The notes under the pieces are model-generated. The model had not been told where the DNA came from. It did not search any database and saw nothing but the letters and a program-made list of their open reading frames with translations. From Apostichopus japonicus (taxonomy: Eukaryota > Echinodermata > Holothuroidea > Aspidochirotida > Stichopodidae), in contig NC_092563.1 of assembly GCF_037975245.1 (NCBI RefSeq), forward strand, positions 17,843,594 through 17,907,593: a DNA stretch of 64,000 bases, given 5' to 3'. The position numbers and the translations under genes are program-made. The first letter of the stretch is position 1. Each line of letters starts with the position of its first letter. Shown here piece by piece: positions 14,101 through 26,100 of this stretch.

Positions 14101-17100
14101 TTGATAATTTTTAAATGTCATTGATTCAAAACAACCATGTCTTCCTTTAAGTTTTTGGAGAAAGGTAAGCAGAAGGGGGCTGATGTCCTTATTTCCTTTG
14201 CATAGCAAATGAACCAAACTTTTGTAAAAAATTCTTCAAGTTCTTCCATGTGTAAACCAGGTACAGAATAACCTACTGTGATGTGTATTATCGTGTGTCA
14301 AGAAGATTTAATATTTTAGAAATTGGACATTTTTCATAGCATGTTTGAGGTTTATGAGACTTGCTTATTGCAAATTTTATTGGATATACTAATAGACTAC
14401 CTTATGCAAAGATCTGACATGCATCTTTGCAGTATGATTTTTCAACAGTTTTGTAATTTGGTACAGCAGTTTGCTCTAAGATATCAGAGAAAATTAGTCC
14501 CTGTCTGAATTTTTTCTTTCTCTTCCACGTTTCCTTGTCTCAGATCAAAAGAAGTTACGTCACATACCCGAGGAACCTCGTCTTTCATTCGTCCCACCAA
14601 GTGAGTCCTTCTTTATCCCTTTTCCTATAAATGTACATATTTTGTCATGTTTGAACTATCACATTAAGCCCTCCAGTTGATTTGTTGTTTGTATTTTATC
14701 GTTTGTTTTATTTTAGTTCAGTCTAGTTTTTTAAATACTTGACCAGCACTGCAAGTTGGATTACGTGTATAAGTGCATATTTTTGGGAAAGTGGCAAGGC
14801 CGAAGTTTTTCCAACCAGGGTGTGGAAATCTGAAGTGTTAAAGGATGACCAGGGAGAGGCGGGGGTTGGGGGAGGTAAATATTTACAATTGGGGATTGGG
14901 TAGGTAAATTACTATTGGGGGTTGGGGGGTTGGGGGAGGTTAATATGCACTATTGGGAGGTTGGGGGAGGTAAATATGTACTATTTGGGGGGAGGTAAAT
15001 ATGTACTATTGGAGGGTTGGGGAGGTAAATATGTACTATTGGGGGGTTGGGAGGGTTAAATATGTACTATTGGGGGTTTGGAAGGAGGTAAATATGTACA
15101 TTGGGGGTTTGGGGAGGTAAATATGTACTGTTTGGGGGAGGTAAATTTCATTTTCATTTTCATTTTCATTTCATTTATTTGTTTTTTCTCAATATACGGT
15201 ACATTGTATGTCATACAAACGTTTACAGATATGAAATTGAGTATAAAGAGAAAGGAAGTGATCTAAAAACCTGAAAGGCTTATCGAGTAGAGCCACTCCC
15301 TAAAGTAGGAAAATAATTAAGTTATCAGTGTTAATGATATAAACAAACTAAGATTTCTAAAAAGTATTATGGATCAATAATCACTTATGTAAACCTCGCT
15401 TAATTGACTTTTAAAGGAACGTGGTGACTGAGAATCATTTTGTATATGATCATGATGATTAAGTAGATAATTCCAGCAAGTGGTTGCCCGATAACATATA
15501 CTCTGTTTACCCAGGTTACTATGGGGAAAAAGTTTATGTATGTGACCAGCCTGTCTTGTATTATAATCATGGATTTCCCTATTAACAGTGAATAAATTTT
15601 TACATGTGGGCGGATTATACCCATTAATAGAGCGATAAGCGAATGTAGCAAGATGAACTTTCACAAGGTCCGGTAATTTCAGTAGCTTAAGTGAGGCAAA
15701 TAATTTACTAGTATGATCGTTATAGTCGGCAGAAGATATATGTCGAATAGCCCTTTTTTGAAGTACAAAAAGTTTCTTAATGTTATAAGCAGCCGTGCCA
15801 GACCAAACTGTAATGCAATAAGTAAGGTGAGGATAAATTAAAGTAAAATATAAAGAACGAAGAATATGTTTTGGTAAGTAGTGCTTCAATTTGGAAAGAA
15901 TCCCAACGCCTCGAGAAATATTTGTTGATATTGTATTTATGTGATCACGCCATGTCAGACCAGAATCAATAGTTACCCCTAGAAAATTGGTAAAACACAC
16001 TTTTTTTAGACTACTACCATGCATCTGTATGTCAGACAGAATATTCCTATTCCTACCTTCATTGAAAACAACATATTTTGTCTTACCTACATTTAAAGAA
16101 AGTTTGTTAGCTGAAAACCAAGCATGAAATTCATCAAGCACATGACAAATTCTAGCCCTCATTTCCACAGGATCCAAGCCAGAGAAAAAAATATTAGTAT
16201 CATCAGCGAATGATACGATAGTACAATTATCTGGCACATGACAAATATCATTTACATATATTATAAAACGCAAGGGCCCCAATATAGATCCTTGTGGAAC
16301 CCCACAAACAACATTCATGCAATCAGAATCCGTATGAAGACAATTTGTAAATTGTTTTCTGTTTGATAAATAGCTTCTAATCCAGTCTAGTCCTGTGCCT
16401 CTTATGCCATAATGTGACAATTTCATAAACAAAATACGGTGATCAATTGTATCAAACGCTTTGGACAAGTCCAAGAATACACCGACGGAAATCCTTTTAT
16501 TATCTATGGCATCATACAATACCTCCAGGGCCTCAGTCAAAGCAAGTTCGGTTGAGTGTCCTGGCCGATACCCATATTGACTTTTGAACATAATATCATG
16601 TTTACTGATAAAATTATAAATACGATTATGAACTATTCTTTCAAAGATTTTAGAGAAGCCTGTTAGTACAGAAACTGGGCGATAATTACCTATAACATCG
16701 TGATCCCCTTCTTTGTAAACAGGGATAACTTTCGCAATTTTTATATGATCTGGGACAGTACCAGTTGCTAAGGATAAATTTATAATGTGAGTAAGAGGGT
16801 AAATATGTACTATTGAAGGTGCATAGGTACTGTATAGTCTAGACTAAAAAAACTAAACTCAGTCCAGATGAGAGGGCAGGCACTTTCAGTTTGACTAAAG
16901 TGAATTGTTCTTTATCTTGTATTCTTTCATTCAATTCAATAGTTAATTAGAAAGAGGAATTCCTCTTTATTACAGGAAATTCAGTCAAAATGCAACCACT
17001 TGATGGCTTTGTATATGTGTCAGCATTAGTACTTTCATTCCTGTTGGACTTGACTTTTAAAGCAACTGCCTCAGGTGTCATTTTGATATTACACCTGGCA

Positions 17101-20100
17101 TCATGCAATATGTCTGTGGGCCCTAAAATTCATTATCAGTTTGTTTGTTTCATTAGTTTTAAACTTTAAAGCATGTGTAAAAGTAAGTTGGCCTGACGTT
17201 TCGATCCTAGCAGGATCTTCTTCAGAGGCTAAAATGGGGGGGAAACGTCAGGCCAACTTACTTTTACACATTCTCCTACACAGGCTCTCTAGTGGATAAG
17301 CAGTTTGCTAACAGTTTTATTTTATTTTAGTTTTAAAGCAGTTGACAAATAACCGTGAGATTTTGAAGTAAAAATTAAAAACTTACCTCAGGCCTTCAAC
17401 TTGTAGTTTTATAGCATAATATGACAGATTAACATGCTGTATGCACAGCCTAATTTGCATGTAAGACTGAGGGCAGATATGTATCTACAGTAGCTTTGAA
17501 CTACAGTATTCATCATAGAAAGACTAGTTTTTCATGCTTGACATGCCGGCTTCTTTGCAGTAGTCAGTATAATTGGATTCAGGATTTCTCTATGTTTTGC
17601 AGCTGATTAATATTTATTCCTTAACTTAAAGTTTCTTTATATCTTCACATTTGGTTTTTCTAATTTTAAGATATTCTAAGGTAGGAGTAATAATCTGTGA
17701 GGAACTCGGTGTTGAGTTTCTGTATTAAAAATCATGTAAGACTACCGAAATAGTCATAATGTCCCTACGATTGGTAACTGTAGATGCAAATAATCAGCAT
17801 TATTACTTCCACTTTCCAGCCTGACCCCACCCACTTCTTGCATTTAATAATCTTTAAAACTGTGCTAGAAAACAGTGATCTCTATTTGCGTTATCCCACA
17901 TTTCTCTTGTCCATATTTCGTTGGCGTGATTTGACGTGTTTTCGTCATTCTAGAAAAATACGTAGAGAATCATAACTATTTAATTTCTATTAAGTGCAGT
18001 GTGCTATAGATCACGTTCCTATTTGGAAGTTATTATGTTGTAGATGCATCTCGTTTTATTTTGCGGTGACATGTTTTATCCCAAAAGCTGCCACGGCCAT
18101 GGATCAACGAAGACGGAGACCCAACAGGGATCAAAATAAAAATTATAGTACCTCTAAAAGTAAGGATGGCATGTGATACTATTTCTGATGTACAGTACCT
18201 CCACCATACTGCACATGCCCTGTTCAATTCTCACATTAACTCAAACATTACAAACATTCTTTTCCTAACGCTGCTCTCGCTTGTAGTTCATTATTTTTGT
18301 TTGCATGATTATCATACAACATTTCCATGGAATTCAACATCTCGGATTGCATCACTGATTGATTTTATCTCTCTTCATCCGCCACTTGGATTTGTTTCAT
18401 TTTGTATGAAAATCTATGTTACCATGGTGATGAACAAATTTGTTGCACCTCTATTCACTCCATCTATTGTGCGAAGTATTAATAACCTAGCATGAAATCT
18501 ATTGCATCCTTCCTCTATAAAACTGTATGTGACATCATTGCGTCAGTGTTTCGCTATTTACCAACCTGCAGTATGTTACCTTAAGACAGATGTTTGTCAT
18601 CATCGTTATTCCCTTTGGTGTAGCCACAGGGGGGAGGGGTAGGTTTTCAGGTATGAAAAGGGGGAGGTTTTCAGGGACGAAAAGGGTATGACAAACAAAA
18701 TTACAAAGGAAAATTAAATAGCCATGATGTAAATGATACTTGATAGGCGGCTACTTGTCTTAATGGCACAGGTATAAGATACGTGTCTTCATGGCATGGA
18801 TAGGCTACTTGTCTTCATGGCATGGATAGGCTACTTGTCTTAATGGCACGGATAGCCTACTTGTATTCATGGCATGGATAGGCTACTTGTCTTAATGGCA
18901 CGGATAGCCTACTAGTCTTAATGGCAAGGATAGGCTACTTGTATTCATGGCATGGATAGGCTACTTGTCTTAATGGCATTGATAGGCTACTTTTCTTCAT
19001 GGCATGGATAGGCTACTTGTGTTCATGGCATGGTGTGATCTTCTCAGGTTCTCCTCATTAGTCATACTAAGCATAAGAATGTGATGTCTCCAAACTAGTT
19101 AACTTTGATTCAGTAAGTGACACTCCAATTCAAAGTTACACGCATTGTATGGCACTGCAGTGTAGTCTTCAATGAAAACACATCCCCACTTGGCTGAATA
19201 TAGAGATATGTTATACCTGTGTATACCCATACCCACAAGTACTATAATGTACTGTATCTGCAAATATTTATAGCATTAATATATACGGGGACGTTGCCAC
19301 TGAGAGCATGTGAACACAGGCATCCTTCCCTCCCCTCAATCTATTTCAGACTTTGACAAGCATATCCCTGAGGGTTGTGTCAGTATAGCCATGCCATCTA
19401 TTAAACTTAATCAACAATAATAATCTTTATATTGTTTGCACCTTTTCATGGTATTCCTTTAAATCACACTACCTACCTACCTGTTATAACAGTTCCATTG
19501 TATTTCTTTCAAATAAAAAAATTAATTTCATCACCACCTCACCCCATCCTTTCCTTTTGTGTGTGAGTGTGTGTTATCTTTGTTTTTCAACTTTTTGATG
19601 TTGGCAAACACAAACAAACCAACACCTGTGGCAAACAGTCACTTGGGATCTTATCATAACAGAAATGGTTATTTCTATCTTCTACTCGCAGGTAGGGGTA
19701 ACCCTAGGGATGGCCCAGGCTCCTACCACATTCTTACCAACCACTTTATACCTCCATCTCATCAATTAGCTCTAAATTACTAAATAACACAAGAACACTG
19801 GCACATTTGATATCACCACCATCATTTCCCCCCTCACTCTGGCAAACTCCTCCACCCCTAAAGCCCTTCATCCAAACTAAATTGAAATTCTGTTCATTTC
19901 TTAAACTGGTTGTGACCAAGCTTACATGATTTTTCTTTTTTTCCACTCATTCCTATCTGCATGTGTTCAACAATTGTGTATCAATAAGGTAGAGAAAAAA
20001 CTATACCAAATGCTGCATGTCTGGAGGGGAAAATCTTGATGCTAAGATCTTTTTGTTTCATTATTTCATTGAAAATCAGTCTATCACATTATCTTGATCG

Positions 20101-23100
20101 TTAATACTATTGCACTCAGGACAACAGAGCAAAATGACACAAGTCATGCGTTGTTGCCTGTCACCCATTTGTCCCCATATTGCTTGGTATTAGTTTAATT
20201 GCATTGAATTGATTGTGGATTACTCGTTGGACACCCTATCGATATTAAATTGATGTAGATTAAAGTTAATATGCTCACAGAATGTTGTCCACAGTATAAG
20301 TATCAAATAATTGAAAACGGGCCATTGAACTTCTTGCCCTAGCATCTATATGCATTCAAATAATTTTTTGAAGGTTTGTTTGTACACACAGATACTTTCT
20401 TCACCAATTAGATATCTCATTTCAAATAATTACAAACAGGCCATTGAACTTCTTGCCTCTATATGCATTCAAATAATTTTCTGTTTGTACATTTGTCTTT
20501 TCTTCACCAATGAGATATCTCAATTTCAAATTTAAATATTTTATTCAGCTCCTGAGTAACAACCCTAAATTTGCATAGTAAAAAATTGTGTTTTGTAAGG
20601 CGTTAAAAATTAACAAAGGAAAAGTGGTGTTGGACATTTCGACATGTCATAAGTATGATCTCCAAGAATTCTGTTGTTTTTTTAAAGTTTGTGGGCTAAC
20701 ACTCAACATAACCAGTATGGCCGTCAATTTTGACTCAGCCATACAGTACAAGGGAATTACACATATTATCCTCTTAGTATTGAGGAAACCTATTTATAAA
20801 AAAATTATAAAACAGATAGAAATAATAAATATTTATTCAGACGCCTCTGATTTGCCATCCAATCACTCATTAATAACATTAAACTTCCGCCTCAAATCAT
20901 TCTTAAATTATTCACAAATTACCATATTTGTTTGAATATTCAGATGAAGTTAAAGAGCCTCCATCCATTAAATCATCAGATTCAACTGCTGACTTGAACT
21001 TCAGAGGTAAGTCTATATCATGTGTCAAATATATTTTGTGAGATTGATATCATCCCGACCTGATCCCTCCAGACATTAAAAACATATTAGGCATTGAGAA
21101 ACGTGCGAAGTGGTGCAGATAACATTAGTTATTTTAATGTGTGAATTCGAAGAAGAGAAAACAAAGGGGTTTTTTTCTCATGGTAGAGTTTCTATTTCAC
21201 CAAATATCAAACTTCTGCTTCCTCAACTCATCCTACCTTGCACTTCTGTTGTCTTGCCAGCTACTCAGTCATATAACTTGATTTCAGGAGATTTTATGTG
21301 CAGAAAATTGGCTTAGTGAAAAGTGGGTGTAGGTCAAAGTTCATTTAAGACCATGAGGGGTCAAAACTTGAAATCCTTGTAAACACGATATCTCCAGATG
21401 GGAAACTTTATTGGCTCTCATATTTTGCATGTGGCTTCCCTATAGTGAGTACAAGAACCCAACTGTTTGGGGTAGGCAGAGGTCATTTGGGGTCAGCAGA
21501 GGGCAAATGGTAAAAATCTCCAGAACCTGAACAAGAAAGGAGCTCATGGTATAATTGCCTTATGTAGGGTAAAGAATTTACACAATTAGTGTGGGTGAAA
21601 GGTCATCAAAGGTCAAACCCTGAAAACCATGTAAGCACAATATCTCAAAATAGGAAACTTCACAAGATCTCAAATCTAACTTAAGGCTTTCCTATAATGA
21701 GTACAAGATCCCTAATGTGGTGGATATCAAGGTTATTTAATGTCAGCAGTTGCCAAAATGTGAAAACTGTAACTCTCAAAAATCAAATTTGGTCATGGTT
21801 TATATGCACATGGAAGATTATTCTTATGGTGAGCAATATCTACATATTTTTATGCATGTCAAAGGTCAATTGAAGTCAAACAGATATGAAAACATTGATG
21901 ATATCTCAAAAAGGGAATATTGACTGTCATATTTTACACCAAGGTTATAAGGATTCACACTGATAACATTCTTTGAAACCTTTTGGAAATTTGCCTTCAT
22001 CATGTGTGCTGCACCTAATGTTGATCAGTGTTGGCAACTTTCTCACTAGTTAGTGGGAAAAAAATGCATAGAAGGTCATTCAAATTTTCCTAAAAATGAC
22101 TCAAATTTTCCTCTGACTTAGGGACATCCTCAGAATATGATAAGATAATGATCTGTCTTGGTTACAATACTCCAGTATGTGAAAAGACACATTGTATAGT
22201 AAATAACATGCTATGAAATCTAGACTTTATTGTACTTGCAATCATCTACTTTCAGTAGTATTTCATGTCTATACTTTTAGTAGTATTTCCCTCTCACCAT
22301 ACCATATCACTGTACTGTACAAAACAGCTGTAAGATGTCATTGCTCATTTTAGCGGACCAAGAGGTCGACGATTATCTGCAAAGTACCATTAAAAGGGGA
22401 TTTCCTTCTGACCAATCAATACAGGCAGTAAGCTAAAGTCAGTTTATCAGTTTTCACCACTTGACCTTAACCACAGGTCAACCATATATCTGTTCATCTA
22501 TAGATGCAGTGACAGAAATTGCTACAACATTTTCGTACTGGTAGAAATGGGATGTCCATTCTGGTGACAGACTGCATGTGTTAGCCAATTCCAGACAAAT
22601 TTGACAAAACTGCTATGGTCTCTAGGGAGTAAAATGGTTCCTTTTAGAGCGATTAGGTCACTGATAATGATCTTGATGACTGGGAGGGGGTCTTCACTCT
22701 GGTTCTTCTTGCATTGATAGAAATGTTCATGTAATATTTATGAATAAAAGTGATTATTTATTTTCCTCTAGATAACGTTGTGTCATTCAGACGGAGGAAT
22801 TCAGGATCTACATCTGAAGAAAAACCAAGAGAAGAAAAAGAATTAAGTAGGAAAGCAGCTGAAGGTTTGTAAATGACTCTTGATCCAACTTCAGGACTAT
22901 CATCCTCCTCTCCACACCCCTCCTCCCACCTCCACCCCCCTGCCCCAATCCCTATTTCTATTTATCTCCATGTCCATCCCTGCTCTTATTTCTCTGTTTT
23001 ATACCTGTTTATTACCTCGATGTCCCATTTCTCTCACATCCATGCTTCGCTTTCCATTCTCCTGTGTTTGTCCTATATCTTCCTTTAGAAGTACATTACT

Positions 23101-26100
23101 TCATGTTTTTGACACCAATCATAGCAAGGTATTATTCTTCTTCAATTAGGGTATGGGTTTACTATGACAAGGGTAAATACAGAACTGGGATGACTTGTAA
23201 AATGGGTTGATTCAGACACTAGATAACATTTGAGAGAGTGTTTATACACTTTGTAAGTATCAAACCAACTGTCATCCTTTTCAGTCGATGAGTTTGCTCG
23301 TAATGATGTTCTCTAAAGTTGTCATCTTGGGCATGCTCTTGAGATTCAATCACTTTCTTCACATTGAAAATGTGTAACAAAAGTCATTTTGTCACCAATT
23401 TCATATAGTTGCATTTCACAGTTGTGACTCTCCTACGACTAAGCTGTTTTTTGGTCCTATTCTCTTTTCCTCCAGAAAACCAAAGAAATGCCAAACAGTC
23501 CGATTTTGTCACCATATTTCACTTAGTTTCATTTCACAGTTGTGACTCTCCTACTAAGCTGTGTTTGGTCCTTTTCTTTTTCCTCCAGAAAACCAAAGAA
23601 TTGCCAAACAGTCCGATGCAATAGAAAACAGAATACCGGTGGGAATTCCCCAGGAACATACCTCAAATGACGTCCTCGTCAGAAGGGAATCTCAGGAATG
23701 CCAACCCGAGGGGAACAGCGTAAGCCAGCATAATGATGTGAACAACAGGTTGTTGGCAGGTGACGAAGCTAAGGAGACAGAAGGGCCTTCACTTCAAAAT
23801 GGCGGCTTGTTGGACGTCCATCCGGCCGACTCGGAAGAAGATGACAAGATGAACAGAAAAGTATCCGTTTCTCTGCGGAATACTGCCACAGTAGACCAGA
23901 GAATCGAGAAACTGAGAATTAGTAGTATCGATGAAGTGCCGCAGTCGCCTAAAGAAATAGACCTGGAAAATCAGGGATCGGTCCAACAACTCCAAGATCA
24001 ACTGACAAAACAGGGTTCGCAAGATTCTTCCGAGGGTGCCCCCACCAATGTCAGTCAGTTGGCCAAGAGTTTGGCCGATCTGAAAAACAATCTGAACAAA
24101 ACGCCGGTCCCCCCTAAACCTGCAGAAGAGGTCGTCGAGCAACCTACCCCAAAGAGGAAAGAGACCGTTACAGACTGGATGATGGTGTTGATAAAAAATA
24201 AACGCAAGCTTGAAATAAAAGACTGGGACTTTAGAGATTTGACATCGAAGGATGACGACAACGTCTTTAGCTTCACTGAAATGGATTCAAAGTCGGGTAG
24301 TGTTCCTCCTCCTCCTCCACCGATGGGAGGTCCTCCACCTCCCCCACCTCCACCAGGGGGAATGCCACCTCCTCCACCCCCACCACCTCCGATGGGCGGT
24401 CCACCGCCACCCCCACCACCCATAGGTTCGAAGAATATAACAAAGGAAGGGTACATGACGTACCCCCCTAAGGGTAAAAAGACAATCCGCCTCTTCTGGA
24501 GGCAGTTCACCCCCGTTCCGGAGACTTTACTGAAGAAGAACAAGTTGGATAATACCATCTGGAAGTCTTTGGTCGATGTGAAATTGGACACTCGTAAATT
24601 GGAGACTCTGTTCGAGTCAAGGGGTAAAGACTTCCTGCCAAGGGTGAGTATATAGATCCCCCTACACATCATCGGTTGCAGTGTATATGATTCGTTGCTT
24701 TTGATTGGCTGTTTAGAATAATTTATCAACACAAGCTGTTTGAAAAGTAGTTTACAAAATGGCTTGAGTGGATTAGAATTGTACTTATTAGAAATGTGAA
24801 AACCAAGGATGTTTTGTTATTTTGTGACAAAACAAAAGAAGACTTATAAATATTGAATGTATGTCAGTGAACGACATATAGCTTTCTGGTTTTCTAAGGG
24901 TAAAAGAAGATGAATTGGACATGAAAATAAAATTTTGTAGCTGGTGTAATATTGCAAAGTTTGGGAGCACGCCTTTTGTACTGTAAACTGGTTTGCCCTC
25001 GGAAAATCTTGACATTTACTGTCATTGTTTGACAAGAATGTAACTTATGCACTGGTGGACACCCGCTTACAAAGTCGAGCCGAAAATATAAAAGAAAGAA
25101 AACTGATATGTTTTGCAGGAAAATTCAGTCCTGGACTTCCTTGAGCTAGTGAGAGAATTATTCACAGGGCTTTTACAATGAAGGATAATGCAGTTTCTTA
25201 CATCTTCCTTTCCCCCATCTCTCCACCCACACCCATAAAATAGAGTAAAACCCAATGCCAAGCAATTACCTGTAGACACCTTAGCAGATTTGCTTTTTTG
25301 GCTTACAAGGTTTTTATTTTTCAGTCCTTTATCAATGACCATTGTGCATCCTACCTATATTGTATAAATTTCATCCTGTACAGTAGTTGTTTTCCTGAAA
25401 TCTTTGTTTTTCGTAAAGATGTTCATAAATTGCTCTGTGATTTCAGTTGACTATTTCAAGAGTAAGATGTAGATTTGTCTTGCTTTATAGTAAAAATGCT
25501 TTGACAAAAAAGTTTCAAATGAGCTCAAAGCCATTTCTGAATTTGGTATCAGGAGTTTTTACAACTGCTTTTCATGATGCTGACTGGACAGATCTTCTTA
25601 TTGGATGGCTTAGCCATTCCCAGCTAGTCAATGAAAACAAAGCCTTGTTTGAGAGAGAGGGGAAGGTAAACATAAGAACAAGGGTTAACATAATTAAGAA
25701 CAAGGTTTATTCATCATCCTTGAAAATGATTTTTTTTCTTAAATTTTTGCATTTGACATTGCATCTTTTCTAAAGTTCAAGTTGTATGTTTAAGTCTCAT
25801 AATGATTATGTAAATTGCATCAATTAAATCTGAATAATTTACTAATACTTTTAAAGTGACAGCAGAGTATTACATCTGTGGTATTCTCTCAGTTCTCGAT
25901 CATTTTACAATTTTATTCGTTGGTTAAGAATTTGTCTCAGGGTTTGTCAAAAGTTTAAACGAGACAATTATCTCAACCCCAACCCCTTTAGACAAACTGC
26001 AAGGCTAAAACTAAAAATCATGTCTCATTTCTTGGCTTCAGGTTGTCGAAACTGCGAATATTTGAATTGAAAATTCTGATCTTTCACTCTGTTTTTCGAA

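Larger units (their letters stand above)
18160..20943 (+). other. FHOD intron with minisatellite and local duplication
   Basis: Holds a 26-bp minisatellite (18.74-19.03 kb) and a roughly 115-bp tandem duplication (20.30-20.53 kb). Open frames at 18.17-18.50 kb and 20.59-20.93 kb show no recognisable protein and lack splice-site support. Confidence 0.5.

Noticed and set aside
18744-19032. CRISPR-like regular repeat
   Set aside because: Direct tandem repeat without unique spacers, in a eukaryotic intron.
19676-19783. Possible exon after TTCTACTCGCAG ([15 protein letters not shown])
   Set aside because: Good acceptor but no donor in a workable phase before the stop.
23409-23624. 71-codon frame upstream of the FH1 exon
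   Set aside because: Produced by the tandem duplication of the acceptor and exon head; it is intron sequence plus a shifted copy of the exon.
24055-24732. Antisense 225-codon frame with poly-Gly runs
   Set aside because: Mirror image of the poly-proline FH1 coding strand; no independent support.
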